This document shows positions 46,718-56,818 of a stretch of 64,000 nt of DNA, one piece after another. The notes below the pieces were generated by a model that worked only from the letters and a program-made list of their open reading frames with translations, had not been told where the DNA came from and did no database searches. Each line of letters begins with the position of its first letter. The stretch's first letter is position 1. This DNA comes from Novosphingobium colocasiae (GTDB taxonomy: Bacteria; Pseudomonadota; Alphaproteobacteria; Sphingomonadales; Sphingomonadaceae), in NCBI RefSeq assembly GCF_014652555.1, contig NZ_BMZA01000007.1, positions 62,001 to 126,000 of the forward strand, in the 5' to 3' direction. The translations under genes were made by a program, and so were the position numbers.

Positions 46718-47854
46718 ATGTTCGATACCAGATCCATCGTCGTGGCCGGTGCAGTCGTCGGCACCGCGCTGGCCATTCCCAGCGTCGCATTCGCCAACAC
46801 GTCGTGCGCCGGCGCGCCGACGCTGACCATCGCCAACGGCGGCGGCTTCATTCCCAACGGCAGCTATCACGTCGTACCGCGCCCATCGGACGGGGTGCCG
46901 GCAATCTTCGTTCCCCAGCCGGCTCTGCCCGCCGGCGGTTTCTACATCCCCGTCACGCAGCTTTCGGCGCTGGGCATCCCGTTCACCCAGCAGGCGGGCG
47001 GCAACCCGTTCCAGTTCACGTGCGGTGCCCCGGTCGGCGCGACCTACACTGCGGTTGCCGATGCTCTCGACATGAACTTCGATTTCGACGCCAAGGGCGA
47101 TTCCAGCGTGCTGGGCGGATCGATCACCCAGTGGGGCGTCGCCAATGAGGACGGGCAGCGCGCCGAACTCAAGTATGGCCGCGGCTTCCAGCTTTCCGAG
47201 GGCAGCCGCACCCGGCTGACCATCACCGTGCCGGTAAACTACGTCCGCGTCGGTTCGGCCAAGGGCGGCATCGCCGGAGCGCATGGCAGCCTGTCGGCGT
47301 TCTCGGCCGGGATCGGCGTCGGATTAAGCGTTCCGGTCTCGAACAACTGGTGGATCACCCCCCGCGTCAGCTACACCCTGACCAAGGCCAGCGATGCGAT
47401 CGGCGGCGATGGCGAACTGGTGGCGGCAACGGTGTCCAGCAACGTGCGCCTCGCCGGCTTCGGCCGTGGCGAGCTGACGATGGGCAACATGGTCGGCTAC
47501 ACCCAGACCGTGCGCGCCGGCCTTTCGGGGCAGGACAAGGCCGATTACCTCAAGCAGCAGAACTTCTGGTTCCGCAACGGCCTCGCGTACCAGTTGCCGC
47601 TCAAGAGCCGGGTGTTCGGCCGCGATACTTCGGTGCGCGCCAGCTATGTGTTCACGCTGGGCACCAAGGATCAGCTTTCGTACCGCAAGATCCACGAAGG
47701 CGCGATCAGCTTCGGCCTGCGCATGCGCGAAACCGAACAGCGCACCGACGCCGATCTGCTGCGCGTGGGCGTGATGTATACACATGCCGGCAACGACATG
47801 ATGAAGAAGGCCGATTACGATTCGGTCAGCCTCTTCATCGGCTACCGGTTCTGA
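46718..47854 (+). CDS. Outer-membrane beta-barrel protein, paralogue 1
   Basis: A 378-residue protein starting at the ATG for MFDTRSIVVAGAVVGTALAI (signal peptide to about residue 27, ending AFANTSC). The mature part has alternating hydrophobic strands and ends in aromatic Phe (SLFIGYRF), the outer-membrane insertion signal. Conserved blocks shared with the next gene include YGRGxQLSEGSRTRLTI and WFRNGxAYQLP. No characterised family is recognised; porin, adhesin or assembly roles are possible. GGCAGAGGGGC upstream fits a ribosome-binding site. It is divergent from clpB. Confidence 0.75.
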   Translation: MFDTRSIVVAGAVVGTALAIPSVAFANTSCAGAPTLTIANGGGFIPNGSYHVVPRPSDGVPAIFVPQPALPAGGFYIPVTQLSALGIPFTQQAGGNPFQFTCGAPVGATYTAVADALDMNFDFDAKGDSSVLGGSITQWGVANEDGQRAELKYGRGFQLSEGSRTRLTITVPVNYVRVGSAKGGIAGAHGSLSAFSAGIGVGLSVPVSNNWWITPRVSYTLTKASDAIGGDGELVAATVSSNVRLAGFGRGELTMGNMVGYTQTVRAGLSGQDKADYLKQQNFWFRNGLAYQLPLKSRVFGRDTSVRASYVFTLGTKDQLSYRKIHEGAISFGLRMRETEQRTDADLLRVGVMYTHAGNDMMKKADYDSVSLFIGYRF

Positions 47855-47962
47855 AAAGACGCGTCCGCGCCACCCCGTAAGGTCCGGGGTGGCGCGGACG
47901 GGATAACGACTCTATTTGTGATTGCAACCGAAGAGGGCGCGCCGCATACCCCGTTCGAGCGA

Positions 47963-47980
47963 TGTTGCTCCACAGCAACA
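47963..47980. promoter_or_regulatory. Perfect palindrome TGTTGC-N6-GCAACA upstream of barrel protein 2
   Basis: GATGTTGC-TCCACA-GCAACATC (47961-47982) has perfect 8-bp arms. It is 147 bp before the start codon, almost the same distance as in the first barrel gene, and is preceded by the same CATACCCCGTT block. Confidence 0.5.
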
Positions 47981-48126
47981 TCGGTTTGAAATAAGGTCTG
48001 CGAACTCCGGCCCGTTTCCAGCGCGTATTTCCGAATCATTAAACGCCGATTAGCCATCTCTACTTGTCGAAACAGTCGCCACGCGGGCATGGCGACTGCT
48101 TTGCAGTATTCGCGGGGCTATTCGAA

Positions 48127-49257
48127 ATGATTGATAAAAAATCCATTTTTGTGGCTGGTGCAGTCATGGGCACGGCATTGGCGATACCGGGCGTGGCCTT
48201 TGCCAATACATCGTGCGACGGCGCTCAATCTGTTACGATCACCGCACCCCAGCCGTTCCTTCCTGCTGGCACCTATCCGGTCGTCGAACGTCCCGGTGAT
48301 GGGCAGCCTTCCATCGCCGTCCCCGGGTCTGACCAGCAAATTGTTTATGTCCCCGTCGCGCAGCTCGGACAGCTCGGCGTGCCGTTTGAAACCAATCAAG
48401 GCGGCAATCCCTTCCAGGGTACATGCGGCGTGCCGGCCGGGCCGACGTTCAAGTCCATCGCCGACGGGCTCGACATGGATTTCAACTTCGACGCCAGCGG
48501 CGATTCCAACGTCGTCGGAAGCACGATATCGCAATGGGATGTCGCCAACGAAAGCGGTCAGCGGGTCGAAGTGCGCTACGGTCGGGGAATCCAGTTATCC
48601 GAGGGCAGTCGCACGCGGCTGACCATCGCCGTTCCGCTCAATTACGTGCGCGTCAACAAGTCCAAGGGTGGCATCTCCGGCGCACATGGCAACCTCTCAT
48701 CGTTCTCCGGCGGGCTGGCCGTCGGCCTGAGCGTGCCGCTCAAACCAAACTGGTGGGTTACGCCGCGCCTCGCCTATACGATCACTTCGGCCGACAGCAC
48801 GCTGGGCGGCAATGGGGAAGTGGTTACGGCCTCCCTAGCGAGCAATCTTCGCATCGATGCGGCGGGGCGCGGCGAAGTCACGCTGGGGAACATGGTCGGT
48901 CACACCCGATCCGTCCGCACCGGCATCGCCGATCAGGACAAGGCCAACTTCTTCAAGCAGCAAAATACCTGGTTCCGTAACGGTATCGCCTATCAGTTGC
49001 CAATCAAGGGGCGGGCTCTGGGCCGCGACACTTCTATCCGCGCCAGCTACGTGTTCACCCTCGGCACTGGCGACAAGCTCGCTTACCGCAAGATTCACGA
49101 AGCCTCGATCAGTTTCGGCCTGCGCATGCGCGAGGCCGAGCAGCGTACCGACGCCGATCTGCTGCGTCTGGGCGTCCTCTATACCCATGCCAATAACGAG
49201 ATCGTCCACAAGGCCGGTTATGACAGCGTATCGCTGTTTGTGGGCTATCGGTTCTAG
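48127..49257 (+). CDS. Outer-membrane beta-barrel protein, paralogue 2
   Basis: A 376-residue paralogue of the upstream gene, alike over its full length (signal FVAGAVMGTALAIPGVAFAN, and YGRGIQLSEGSRTRLTIAVP, WFRNGIAYQLPIKGR, final SLFVGYRF). The pair arose by tandem duplication and has since diverged in the extracellular-loop-like regions. It has its own upstream region with a shared palindrome, so both copies may be under the same control. The ATG for MIDKKSIFVAG is the sensible start. Function unknown. Confidence 0.75.
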   Translation: MIDKKSIFVAGAVMGTALAIPGVAFANTSCDGAQSVTITAPQPFLPAGTYPVVERPGDGQPSIAVPGSDQQIVYVPVAQLGQLGVPFETNQGGNPFQGTCGVPAGPTFKSIADGLDMDFNFDASGDSNVVGSTISQWDVANESGQRVEVRYGRGIQLSEGSRTRLTIAVPLNYVRVNKSKGGISGAHGNLSSFSGGLAVGLSVPLKPNWWVTPRLAYTITSADSTLGGNGEVVTASLASNLRIDAAGRGEVTLGNMVGHTRSVRTGIADQDKANFFKQQNTWFRNGIAYQLPIKGRALGRDTSIRASYVFTLGTGDKLAYRKIHEASISFGLRMREAEQRTDADLLRLGVLYTHANNEIVHKAGYDSVSLFVGYRF

Positions 49258-49301
49258 CAAATTCTTGCAGCGCGGCGGGCGGGAGTTGCTATGGTGGCAC
49301 C

Positions 49302-52193
49302 ATGGCTTTCCCCCCTGCCGCGCGCAAACGCGCCGTCGCCGCCCTGCTTGCCTCGGCCCTGACCCTCAGCGCCTGCGCCCATGTCCCGCCTCAGGCACCG
49401 CAAGCGGCCGGCGAATCTGCCGTGCAGCCCCCTGCTCCGGCCACTCCGCAGCAGCTCGTCAGCAAGGTGGCGATCCCTTATGAGAAGTTCGTCCTCGCCA
49501 ATGGCCTGACGACGATCGTCCACACCGATCGCAAGGCCCCGATCGTGGCGGTCACGATCTACTACAAGGTCGGCTCCAAGCACGAACCGAAAGGCCGCAC
49601 CGGGTTTGCCCACCTGTACGAACACCTGTTCTTCGGCGGTTCGGCCCACGTTCCCAACTTCGACATTCCGCTCGAAGCCGCCGGTTCCACGCCGACCAAC
49701 GGATCGACCGCGTTCGACCGCACCAATTATGTCGAGACCGTGCCCACCGGCGCGCTGGACCTGGCGCTGTTCATGGAAAGCGACCGCATGGGCTATCTCC
49801 TGCCGGCGGTGACGCAGGACAAGCTCAACAAGCAGCGCGGCGTGGTGCAGAACGAGAAGCGCCAGCATGACAATCAGCCCTATGGTCTGTTCGACTATGC
49901 GCTGGCCGAAGGGCTGCTGCCGGTGGGGCATCCCTATCGCCACAGCCCGATCGGTTCGATGGCCGATCTTGACGCCGCCAGCCTTGCCGATGTGCGGGCA
50001 TGGTTCACCGATCACTACGGCCCGAACAACGCGGTGCTGGTGCTGTCGGGCGATATCGACGCTGCCACCGCCCGCGCCAAGGTGGAGCAGTGGTTCGGCG
50101 GCATCCCCCGCGGCCCCGATGTGGCCCCGGTGACGGCCGGGCCGGTCACTCTCCCCGCGCCCGTCCACCGCGACCTTGCGGATCGGGTCGAAGTCCTGCG
50201 CCTGACCCGCAACTGGACGGTGCCCGGAATGAACGAGGCCGATACCACCGCCCTGCAGGTTGGCGCATTCATCTTGGGCGGGCTGGCCAGCTCGCGGCTC
50301 GACAACGAGCTGGTGCGCGGCAAGCAACTCGCGGTGGCCGTCACCGCATCGGTCGATGCCCAAGTCAGCACCAGCTTCCTGCAGGTGACGATGGACGTGA
50401 AGCCCGGCGTCGCCCGGGCCGATGCCGAAGCCGCCCTTGATGCCGAGATCGCCCGCTTCCTGCGCGACGGGCCGAGCGAAGACGAAGTGCGCCGTGCGGT
50501 CGTCACCACCCTGTCCGCCCAGATCGGCGCGCTCGAACAGGTCGGCGGGTTCAGCGGCAAAGGCGCGACGTTGGCGGAGGGGGAGGCCTATGCCGGCGAT
50601 CCCGGCCGCTTCGCCAAGGACCTCGCCGATATCGCGGCGCTGACCCCGGAAACGATCCGCGCGGCAATGAACCGCTGGATGGGGCGTCCGGCGCTGGCCC
50701 TCGCGGTGGTGCCCGGTGCCCGTACCGACAGCGGCGATGCGATGGGCGGCTGGGGCGATGAACCGGCCTCACTCGCGCACAAGCCCCAGCGCACCACCAA
50801 GGCTGCCCCGCTGCCCCCGCCGCCGCCGCGCTCCGCCCCGCCGGTCGCACCGATCGGCGATCCGGTATTCCCGGCGATCGAGCACGCTACCTTGTCGAAC
50901 GGCATAACGGTGGCCCTGGCCCGGCGCACCGCCGTTCCCAAGGTCCTGCTCTCGCTCGATTTCGATGCCGGCACCGCCGCCGATGCACTCGACACGCCGG
51001 GCACGCAGGGGTTCATGCTGGCCATGCTGGAACAGGGTGCCGCCGGCCGCGATGCCACGCAACTGGCGGAGGATCAGGAACGGCTCGGCGCGTCGATCGA
51101 TGCGGGTGCCGATACCGATACCAGCTCGGTCCGGCTCTCGGCGCTGACCGACAACCTTGGCCCCTCGCTCGACCTGATGGCAGATATCGTCCGCCGCCCG
51201 AGCTTCGCGGGGCCCGATTTCGCCCGCATCGCCGACCAGCGCCGCGCCGCGCTGGCGCAACTGGGGTCCGATCCCGATGCGCTCGCCGCGCGCACGCTCG
51301 GCGCGGCGATCTATGGCACCCATCCTTATGCGCAGGCGGAAGACGGCCTTGGCGATGCCGCCGCGCTGGCGGCGATGACGCCGGAGACGCTGCGTGCCGC
51401 CTGGACGCGCTGGCTGCGCCCGGACCTGGCCCGCATCACCGTGGTCGGCGATATCGGCATGGACCAGTTGAAGCCCCTGCTCGAACGCGCGTTCGGAAAC
51501 TGGGCGGTCCCCGCAGGCGCGGCACCGGCCAAGCCGCTGGACGCCGCGCCCCCCGCTGCCACGCGCCGCGTGATCCTCATCGATCGCCCCGGTTCGCCGC
51601 AGTCGGTGATCCTCGCCGGCCGGGTGCTGCCGGTGGCGGGGCGCGGCCCGGCGCAAGTGCCGCTGGCGCTGGCCAACGACGTGCTCGCCGGCGGCTTCCT
51701 GTCCCGCCTCAACCTCGATCTGCGCGAGCAGAAGGGGTGGAGCTACGGCGTCTACAGCAGCATCCCGCTCACCACCGGCCCGCGCGCGTTCCTGGTCAGC
51801 GCGCCGGTGCAGGCCGACCGCACCGCCGACGCGATCCGCGCGATCGTGACCGACATCGATGCCCTGCCCGCCAGGCAACCGGTGAGCGCAGAGGAACACC
51901 AGCGCGTCACCGAAGGCGCGATCCGGGCAATGCCCGGCCAGTTCGAAACCAACGCCGCGGTACTGACGGCGATGCAGGCGATCGGCCGGCTTGGCCGCCC
52001 GGATGATTACTACGCCAGGCTCGCCCAGGCCTACCGCGCCACCGGATCGACCGACATCGACGCGGCGGCGCGGACATTCATCACCAGCAAGGACATGACC
52101 TTCGTCGTCGTGGGCGATGCCGGGCTGGTCGGCCCGCAATTGAAGAAGCTGGGCTGGCCGATCACGATACAAACGGTCAAGGCGGCACAATGA
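49302..52193 (+). CDS. M16 family zinc metallopeptidase (lipoprotein)
   Basis: A 963-residue, full-length two-half M16 peptidase. The N-terminal signal ends with lipobox-like LTLSACAH (cysteine about 25), suggesting a lipid-anchored envelope protein. The active half (about 60-480) has the inverted zinc motif HLYEHLF (HxxEH, about residue 107). The second half (about 520-960) lacks it, as in the usual active/inactive pairing; SRLNLDLREQKGWSYGVYS is the characteristic R-Y region. Members degrade small peptides. The gene overlaps the small downstream gene by 4 bp. Confidence 0.9.
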   Translation: MAFPPAARKRAVAALLASALTLSACAHVPPQAPQAAGESAVQPPAPATPQQLVSKVAIPYEKFVLANGLTTIVHTDRKAPIVAVTIYYKVGSKHEPKGRTGFAHLYEHLFFGGSAHVPNFDIPLEAAGSTPTNGSTAFDRTNYVETVPTGALDLALFMESDRMGYLLPAVTQDKLNKQRGVVQNEKRQHDNQPYGLFDYALAEGLLPVGHPYRHSPIGSMADLDAASLADVRAWFTDHYGPNNAVLVLSGDIDAATARAKVEQWFGGIPRGPDVAPVTAGPVTLPAPVHRDLADRVEVLRLTRNWTVPGMNEADTTALQVGAFILGGLASSRLDNELVRGKQLAVAVTASVDAQVSTSFLQVTMDVKPGVARADAEAALDAEIARFLRDGPSEDEVRRAVVTTLSAQIGALEQVGGFSGKGATLAEGEAYAGDPGRFAKDLADIAALTPETIRAAMNRWMGRPALALAVVPGARTDSGDAMGGWGDEPASLAHKPQRTTKAAPLPPPPPRSAPPVAPIGDPVFPAIEHATLSNGITVALARRTAVPKVLLSLDFDAGTAADALDTPGTQGFMLAMLEQGAAGRDATQLAEDQERLGASIDAGADTDTSSVRLSALTDNLGPSLDLMADIVRRPSFAGPDFARIADQRRAALAQLGSDPDALAARTLGAAIYGTHPYAQAEDGLGDAAALAAMTPETLRAAWTRWLRPDLARITVVGDIGMDQLKPLLERAFGNWAVPAGAAPAKPLDAAPPAATRRVILIDRPGSPQSVILAGRVLPVAGRGPAQVPLALANDVLAGGFLSRLNLDLREQKGWSYGVYSSIPLTTGPRAFLVSAPVQADRTADAIRAIVTDIDALPARQPVSAEEHQRVTEGAIRAMPGQFETNAAVLTAMQAIGRLGRPDDYYARLAQAYRATGSTDIDAAARTFITSKDMTFVVVGDAGLVGPQLKKLGWPITIQTVKAAQ

Positions 52194-52510
52194 TGAAAGA
52201 TTCGATGAGCGGCGTCGCCGGCACGTGGACGTGCGCGATCGCAACCCCGATGGGAACGCAAAAGGGGGTGCTCGAAGTGACGCCGATCGACGCCGTCCGT
52301 TTCGTCGGCCGGATCTACGGCGAGATGGGCAATCTCGAAATTTCGGGCGGCTGCATCTCCGGAACTACGCTGTTCTGGCAGATGAAGCTTTCGAAGCCGC
52401 TCCCGATGACGCTGGACTGCACAGCATTGATCGAGGGCGAAGTATTATCAGGCCACGTAAAGGCGGGGATGTTCGGGACGATGGCACTAACGGGCAGTCG
52501 CCGAGTATAG
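52190..52510 (+). CDS. Small hypothetical protein coupled to the M16 peptidase
   Basis: A 106-residue protein overlapping the M16 gene by 4 bp (ATGA), so probably translationally coupled. It has no signal peptide, is beta-rich (GTWTCAIATPMGTQKGVLEV, then LDCTALIEGEVLSGHVKAG) and has three cysteines. The repeated G-T-W/G-x-L-x-V pattern suggests a small lipocalin- or SRPBCC-unlike beta-sandwich; I cannot name it. Function unknown. Confidence 0.65.
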   Translation: MMKDSMSGVAGTWTCAIATPMGTQKGVLEVTPIDAVRFVGRIYGEMGNLEISGGCISGTTLFWQMKLSKPLPMTLDCTALIEGEVLSGHVKAGMFGTMALTGSRRV

Positions 52511-52563
52511 CCGGATGAAATTATAAGGCCCCGCGTCCGCCCGTAAAGTCCTGATCATCGACG

Positions 52564-52602
52564 AAAAGTCCTGCCGGCGCAGCGGCACCGGCGGGGCTTT
52601 TT
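52564..52602. terminator. Bidirectional terminator between the M16 operon and gatB
   Basis: AAAAG-CCTGCCGG...CCGGCGGG-CTTTTT hairpin with one mismatch and an approximately 10-base loop. It separates the plus-strand M16 unit from the convergent gat operon. Confidence 0.8.
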
Positions 52603-52624
52603 CATGGCCGGGCGGCGCGCACCA

Positions 52625-54127
52625 TCACCCCAGCTTCGCCTTCAGTATCTCGTTCACAACCTGCGGGTTGGCCTTGCCCTGCATGGCCTTCATCGTCTGG
52701 CCGACGAAGAAGCCGAACAGCGCGACCTTGCCGTCCTTGTACTGGGCAACCTTGTCGGCGTTAGCGGCGAGGATTTCGTCGACCTTGGCCTCGATCGCGC
52801 CGGTATCGGATTCCTGCACCAGCCCCTCGCGTTCGACGATGGCGGCGGCGCCGTCTCCGGTTTCCAGCATCTTCTCCAGCACCTGCTTGGCGATCGATCC
52901 GGAAATCGTGCCCTTGCTGACCAGCGCCAGCAATTCGCCGCCCTTTTCCGGCGTCACCGAGGACTGTTCCAGCGAGCTGCCAAGCTTGTTGAGCGCGCCG
53001 AACAATTCCGAGATCAGCCAGTTGGCCGCCTGCTTCGCGACTTCGGCGGGCTGCTTCGCAGCGGCCTTGGCGGTTTCGCCCAGCAGCCGCTCGAACCAGC
53101 GCGCGGTCTCGACATCGGCGGTCAGCACGCCGGCGTTGTAGGCCGACAGGCCAAGTTCGGTTTCGTAGCGATGGCGCTTCGCATCGGGAAGCTCGGGCAG
53201 CGAGGCGCGGCATTCTTCGACAAAGGCATCGTCCAGCACCAGCGGCAGCAGGTCCGGGTCAGGAAAGTAGCGGTAATCGTGCGCGTCTTCCTTCGAACGC
53301 ATCGAGCGGGTGGAGCCGGTGCCCGGATCGAACAGCCGGGTTTCCTGGACGATCTTGCCGCCCGCTTCGAGCACATCGACCTGCCGGCTCGCCTCATGCT
53401 CGATCGCCTGCATCACGAACCGCACGGAGTTCACGTTCTTGGTTTCGGTGCGGGTGCCCAGCGGTTCGCCGGGGCGGCGCACCGAGACGTTGACGTCGGC
53501 GCGCATCGATCCCTGATCCATGTTGCCGTCGCAACTGCCGACATAGCGCAGGATCGTGCGCAACTTCGAGAGGTAAGCCCCTGCCTCGGCGGGAGACCGC
53601 ATGTCGGGCCGGCTGACGATCTCCATCAGCGCCACGCCGGAGCGGTTAAGGTCGACATAGGACATCGTCGGGTGCTGATCGTGCATCAGCTTGCCGGCAT
53701 CCTGCTCGACATGGATGCGCTCGATGCCGATGGTCTTGGTGGAGCCTTCGGGGTCCTTGTCATCCAGGATGATCTCGATCTCCCCCTCGCCCACCAGCGG
53801 GTGGTAGAGCTGGCTGATCTGGTAGCCCTGCGGCAGATCGGCGTAGAAGTAGTTCTTGCGATCGAAGCGCGACCACTTGTTGATCTGGGCGTTAATGGCC
53901 AAGCCGGTGCGCACCGCCTGGCGGATGCATTCCCCGTTGAGCACCGGCAACATGCCCGGCATCGCCGCATCGATCAGCGAAACCTGGCTGTTCGGCTCGG
54001 CCCCGAAAGCAGTGGCCGATCCGGAGAACAGCTTGGACTGGCTGGTGACCTGGGCGTGGACTTCAAGGCCGATCACGACCTCCCATTCGCCGGTGGCTCC
54101 GTGGATGCGGTATGTGGAAGCGGTCAA
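52625..54127 (-). CDS. gatB: Asp-tRNA(Asn)/Glu-tRNA(Gln) amidotransferase subunit B
   Basis: A 500-residue subunit of GatCAB that binds the misacylated tRNA and activates its side chain by phosphorylation. Hallmarks: [20 protein letters not shown] at the N-terminus, [40 protein letters not shown] and the C-terminal YqeY-like domain (about 350-500). It starts 3 bp after the vapC stop at the end of the operon gatC-gatA-vapB-vapC-gatB. Confidence 0.96.
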   Translation of the reverse strand: MTASTYRIHGATGEWEVVIGLEVHAQVTSQSKLFSGSATAFGAEPNSQVSLIDAAMPGMLPVLNGECIRQAVRTGLAINAQINKWSRFDRKNYFYADLPQGYQISQLYHPLVGEGEIEIILDDKDPEGSTKTIGIERIHVEQDAGKLMHDQHPTMSYVDLNRSGVALMEIVSRPDMRSPAEAGAYLSKLRTILRYVGSCDGNMDQGSMRADVNVSVRRPGEPLGTRTETKNVNSVRFVMQAIEHEASRQVDVLEAGGKIVQETRLFDPGTGSTRSMRSKEDAHDYRYFPDPDLLPLVLDDAFVEECRASLPELPDAKRHRYETELGLSAYNAGVLTADVETARWFERLLGETAKAAAKQPAEVAKQAANWLISELFGALNKLGSSLEQSSVTPEKGGELLALVSKGTISGSIAKQVLEKMLETGDGAAAIVEREGLVQESDTGAIEAKVDEILAANADKVAQYKDGKVALFGFFVGQTMKAMQGKANPQVVNEILKAKLG

Positions 54128-54129
54128 GG

Positions 54130-54534
54130 TCAGAACTCCAGCGGATCGAGCAACTCGACTTCGGGAAAATAGCTTTCGAAGCGTTTACGGTCACTCGTGA
54201 GAATGGGCCACCCGCGATTGGCGGCCTGCGCGCCGATCAGGAAATCGGGCAGGATCGTGGTGCGCGGGCCACCGTTCATGCGATAGGCGCGAAATGCGAG
54301 GCTGGCGCGGAATGCATCGCCGTTATCGAAGGGTTCGACTTTCAGGCCCAGCTCGCCCAGTCGCTCCTCGAATGCGGAAAGGCTGGACGATGCGGACGCG
54401 GTTTCGGCGAAGATCACCGGGTTGATCGCAGGCGATCGCTCGGAGGCGAACTGGACGTAGCCCTGAATGATCTTGTCGCTGCGTTCGCCGATGCCGTGCA
54501 GGACATCGATAACGACATTGGAATCGACGATCAT
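54130..54534 (-). CDS. PIN-domain toxin (VapC-like ribonuclease)
   Basis: A 134-residue PIN-domain protein. The acidic site is visible: Asp in [12 protein letters not shown], Glu in [11 protein letters not shown], Asp in [13 protein letters not shown] and Asp in [15 protein letters not shown] toxins are metal-dependent RNases usually acting on tRNA or rRNA. It overlaps the antitoxin gene by 4 bp (ATGA), giving the usual antitoxin-first toxin-second order. Its stop is 3 bp before gatB, so it lies within the gat operon. Confidence 0.88.
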   Translation of the reverse strand: MIVDSNVVIDVLHGIGERSDKIIQGYVQFASERSPAINPVIFAETASASSSLSAFEERLGELGLKVEPFDNGDAFRASLAFRAYRMNGGPRTTILPDFLIGAQAANRGWPILTSDRKRFESYFPEVELLDPLEF

Positions 54535-54842
54535 ACTTCTGCCGGCGGCCCCCGCATCAGCGCCAGCCACTGCTCGCTGCTCATGCCTTCGGGCAGAGTG
54601 TTTTCGGCAGCAAAATTACGCCGGGCTGCCTGCACCCCGGCGGCCAGACGCTCGGCCCTTTCGGCGCGCTGGGCATCGTCAGCGGCCCGGCCCAGTACTA
54701 CATCCCCGTTCGCATCGATCGCGAAGCTGACCAGATCGCCGGCCTTCAATCCCAAGGCGTCACGGATCGCCTGGGGGATGGTCGCCTGATACTTGGTCGT
54801 CAGCCGCGAACTGTAACGCTGCAGGGAGCTATGGACATTCAT
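54531..54842 (-). CDS. AbrB/PrlF-type antitoxin
   Basis: A 103-residue protein with an N-terminal SpoVT/AbrB swapped-hairpin DNA-binding domain (SSRLTTKYQATIPQAIRDAL to NGDVVL, about residues 11-52) and a C-terminal tail (about 55-103) that would wrap the PIN toxin. It should neutralise the toxin and autoregulate the pair. It lies 38 bp after gatA, with a new ribosome-binding context, and overlaps the toxin by 4 bp. Confidence 0.85.
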   Translation of the reverse strand: MNVHSSLQRYSSRLTTKYQATIPQAIRDALGLKAGDLVSFAIDANGDVVLGRAADDAQRAERAERLAAGVQAARRNFAAENTLPEGMSSEQWLALMRGPPAEV

Positions 54843-54880
54843 GGCTCATGTATTACCCTGGAGCGGTATTACCGTCAACA

Positions 54881-56365
54881 TCACCACCACTTCTCCGGCC
54901 GCGCACCGAACCCGGCCCGTGCTTCGATTGCCAGCCCTGCGTTCAGCACGATCTGTTCGTCAAACGCGGGGCCGATCAGTTGCAGGCCGAGCGGCAGCCC
55001 CTCGCTCGACAGCCCCGCCGGAACGGACATTGCCGGCAGTCCCGCGAGGCTCGCGGGGACCGAGAACACGTCGTTCAGGTACATCGCCAGCGGATCGTCC
55101 GAATTCTCGCCCAGCGCGAAGGCCGCCGTCGGCGTGGTCGGCGCGAGGATCACGTCGCAGCTTGCGAAGGCGTCAGTGAAATCGCGGCTGATCAGGGTGC
55201 GCACTTTCTGCGCCTGCGTGTAATAGGCGTCGTAGAACCCGGCCGACAGCACATAGGTTCCGATCAGGATGCGGCGCTTGACCTCCGGGCCGAACCCGGC
55301 AGCGCGGGTGGCGGCGTACATGTCCTGGAGCCCGGCCCCATCGGGCAGATCGCGCAGGCCATAGCGCACGCCATCGTAACGGGCGAGGTTCGACGAGGCT
55401 TCGGCGGGGGCGATGATGTAATACGTCGGCAGCGCATATTTGGTGTGGGGCAGCGAGATATCGATCACTTCGGCCCCGGCATCGCGCAGCCAGGCCTTGC
55501 CCTGTTCCCACAGCGCGACGATCTCCTCGTCCATCCCGTCCATGCGGTACTCGCGCGGGATGCCCACGCGCTTGCCCTTGAGATCGGCCGAAAGCGCGGC
55601 GGTCCAGTTCGGCACCGGCAGATCGAGGCTGGTCGAGTCCTTGGGATCGAAGCCGGCCATCGCTTCCAGCATGATCGCGCAATCGGTCACGTCGCGGGCC
55701 ATCGGCCCGGCCTGATCGAGCGAACTGGCGAAGGCGACCACGCCCCAGCGCGAGCAGCGGCCATAAGTCGGCTTGATGCCGGAAATCCCGGTGAACGCGG
55801 CGGGCTGGCGGATCGAGCCGCCGGTGTCGGTGCCAGTGGCCGCCGGGCACAGCCGCGCGGCGATGGCGGCGGACGAACCGCCCGAGGAACCACCCGGAGC
55901 CAGCGGCGCGTTGCTGCCCGGCTTGCGCCACGGCGACACGACATTGCCGAATGCGCTGGTCTCGTTGGAGGAGCCCATGGCGAACTGATCGAGGTTGAGC
56001 TTGCCCAGCATGCCGCAGCCGGCATCCCACAGCTTCTGGCTGACGGTGCTTTCGTATTCCGGCTTGAAACCTTCAAGGATCGCGCTGGCAGCGGTGGTCT
56101 GCACGCCCTTGGTGGCGAACAGGTCCTTCATGCCGATCGGCACGCCGGCCATCGCGCCCAGCGTCTCACCCGCCGCGCGCTTCGCATCGGTTGCCTTCGC
56201 CGCCGCGATCGCGGCTTCGGGAGTGGCGACGATGAAGGCGTTCAGCGCGCCCTGCGCGGCGGCGACATTGGCGTTGAAAGCTTCGGCCACTTCGAGCGCG
56301 GTGAACGCGCCGCCGGCCACACCGTCGCGGATGGCGGCGACGCCCAGATCGGTCAGGTCGGTCAT
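54881..56365 (-). CDS. gatA: Asp-tRNA(Asn)/Glu-tRNA(Gln) amidotransferase subunit A
   Basis: A 494-residue amidase subunit that releases ammonia from glutamine. The Ser-cisSer-Lys triad is present: Lys in [14 protein letters not shown] and serines in [17 protein letters not shown] and [13 protein letters not shown]-terminal [20 protein letters not shown] is typical. It lies 1 bp after gatC. In most genomes gatB follows directly; here a toxin-antitoxin pair intervenes. Confidence 0.97.
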   Translation of the reverse strand: MTDLTDLGVAAIRDGVAGGAFTALEVAEAFNANVAAAQGALNAFIVATPEAAIAAAKATDAKRAAGETLGAMAGVPIGMKDLFATKGVQTTAASAILEGFKPEYESTVSQKLWDAGCGMLGKLNLDQFAMGSSNETSAFGNVVSPWRKPGSNAPLAPGGSSGGSSAAIAARLCPAATGTDTGGSIRQPAAFTGISGIKPTYGRCSRWGVVAFASSLDQAGPMARDVTDCAIMLEAMAGFDPKDSTSLDLPVPNWTAALSADLKGKRVGIPREYRMDGMDEEIVALWEQGKAWLRDAGAEVIDISLPHTKYALPTYYIIAPAEASSNLARYDGVRYGLRDLPDGAGLQDMYAATRAAGFGPEVKRRILIGTYVLSAGFYDAYYTQAQKVRTLISRDFTDAFASCDVILAPTTPTAAFALGENSDDPLAMYLNDVFSVPASLAGLPAMSVPAGLSSEGLPLGLQLIGPAFDEQIVLNAGLAIEARAGFGARPEKWW

Positions 56366-56366
56366 G

Positions 56367-56669
56367 TTATTCGATCACCTTGGGAACGCCGAAGAAGCCA
56401 TGTTCGGCGGCGGGCGCATTGGCGAGGACAGCATCGCGGCGGTTGCCGCCGGTCAGCGGATCGGCATCGATCACATCGTCGCGCAGGCGCAGCGTGTTGG
56501 GGATGACCGCAGTCATCGGCTCGATGCCGATCACGTCAACTTCGCCCAACTGCTCCACCCAGGCGAGAATCCCGTTGAGTTCAGGCACCATCGCCTCAAG
56601 GTCCTGGTCGGTAACCTTGATGCGCGCGAGACTGGCGATCTTGGCCACCGTTGCGGTATCGACCGACAT
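56367..56669 (-). CDS. gatC: Asp-tRNA(Asn)/Glu-tRNA(Gln) amidotransferase subunit C
   Basis: A 100-residue subunit that braces GatA and GatB. The start is [33 protein letters not shown] and [18 protein letters not shown] are family blocks, with [12 protein letters not shown] at the end. An open extension of 34 codons upstream lacks conservation. First gene of the gat operon; the FKBP gene upstream is 150 bp away. Confidence 0.95.
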   Translation of the reverse strand: MSVDTATVAKIASLARIKVTDQDLEAMVPELNGILAWVEQLGEVDVIGIEPMTAVIPNTLRLRDDVIDADPLTGGNRRDAVLANAPAAEHGFFGVPKVIE

Positions 56670-56818
56670 GGCGTTCCTTCTTGCGTGTTTGCCCCCGCGC
56701 ACCGCCATGCGGTTCGCCTGCGAGGCGGGGTTCAGGGGTGAGCCGCTAGCATTGCGTCCGCGCGGCTTCAAGCGTGGAGGCTTCGGGTTGCGATGCTTCC
56801 GTTCGTGTCGGACGGAGA

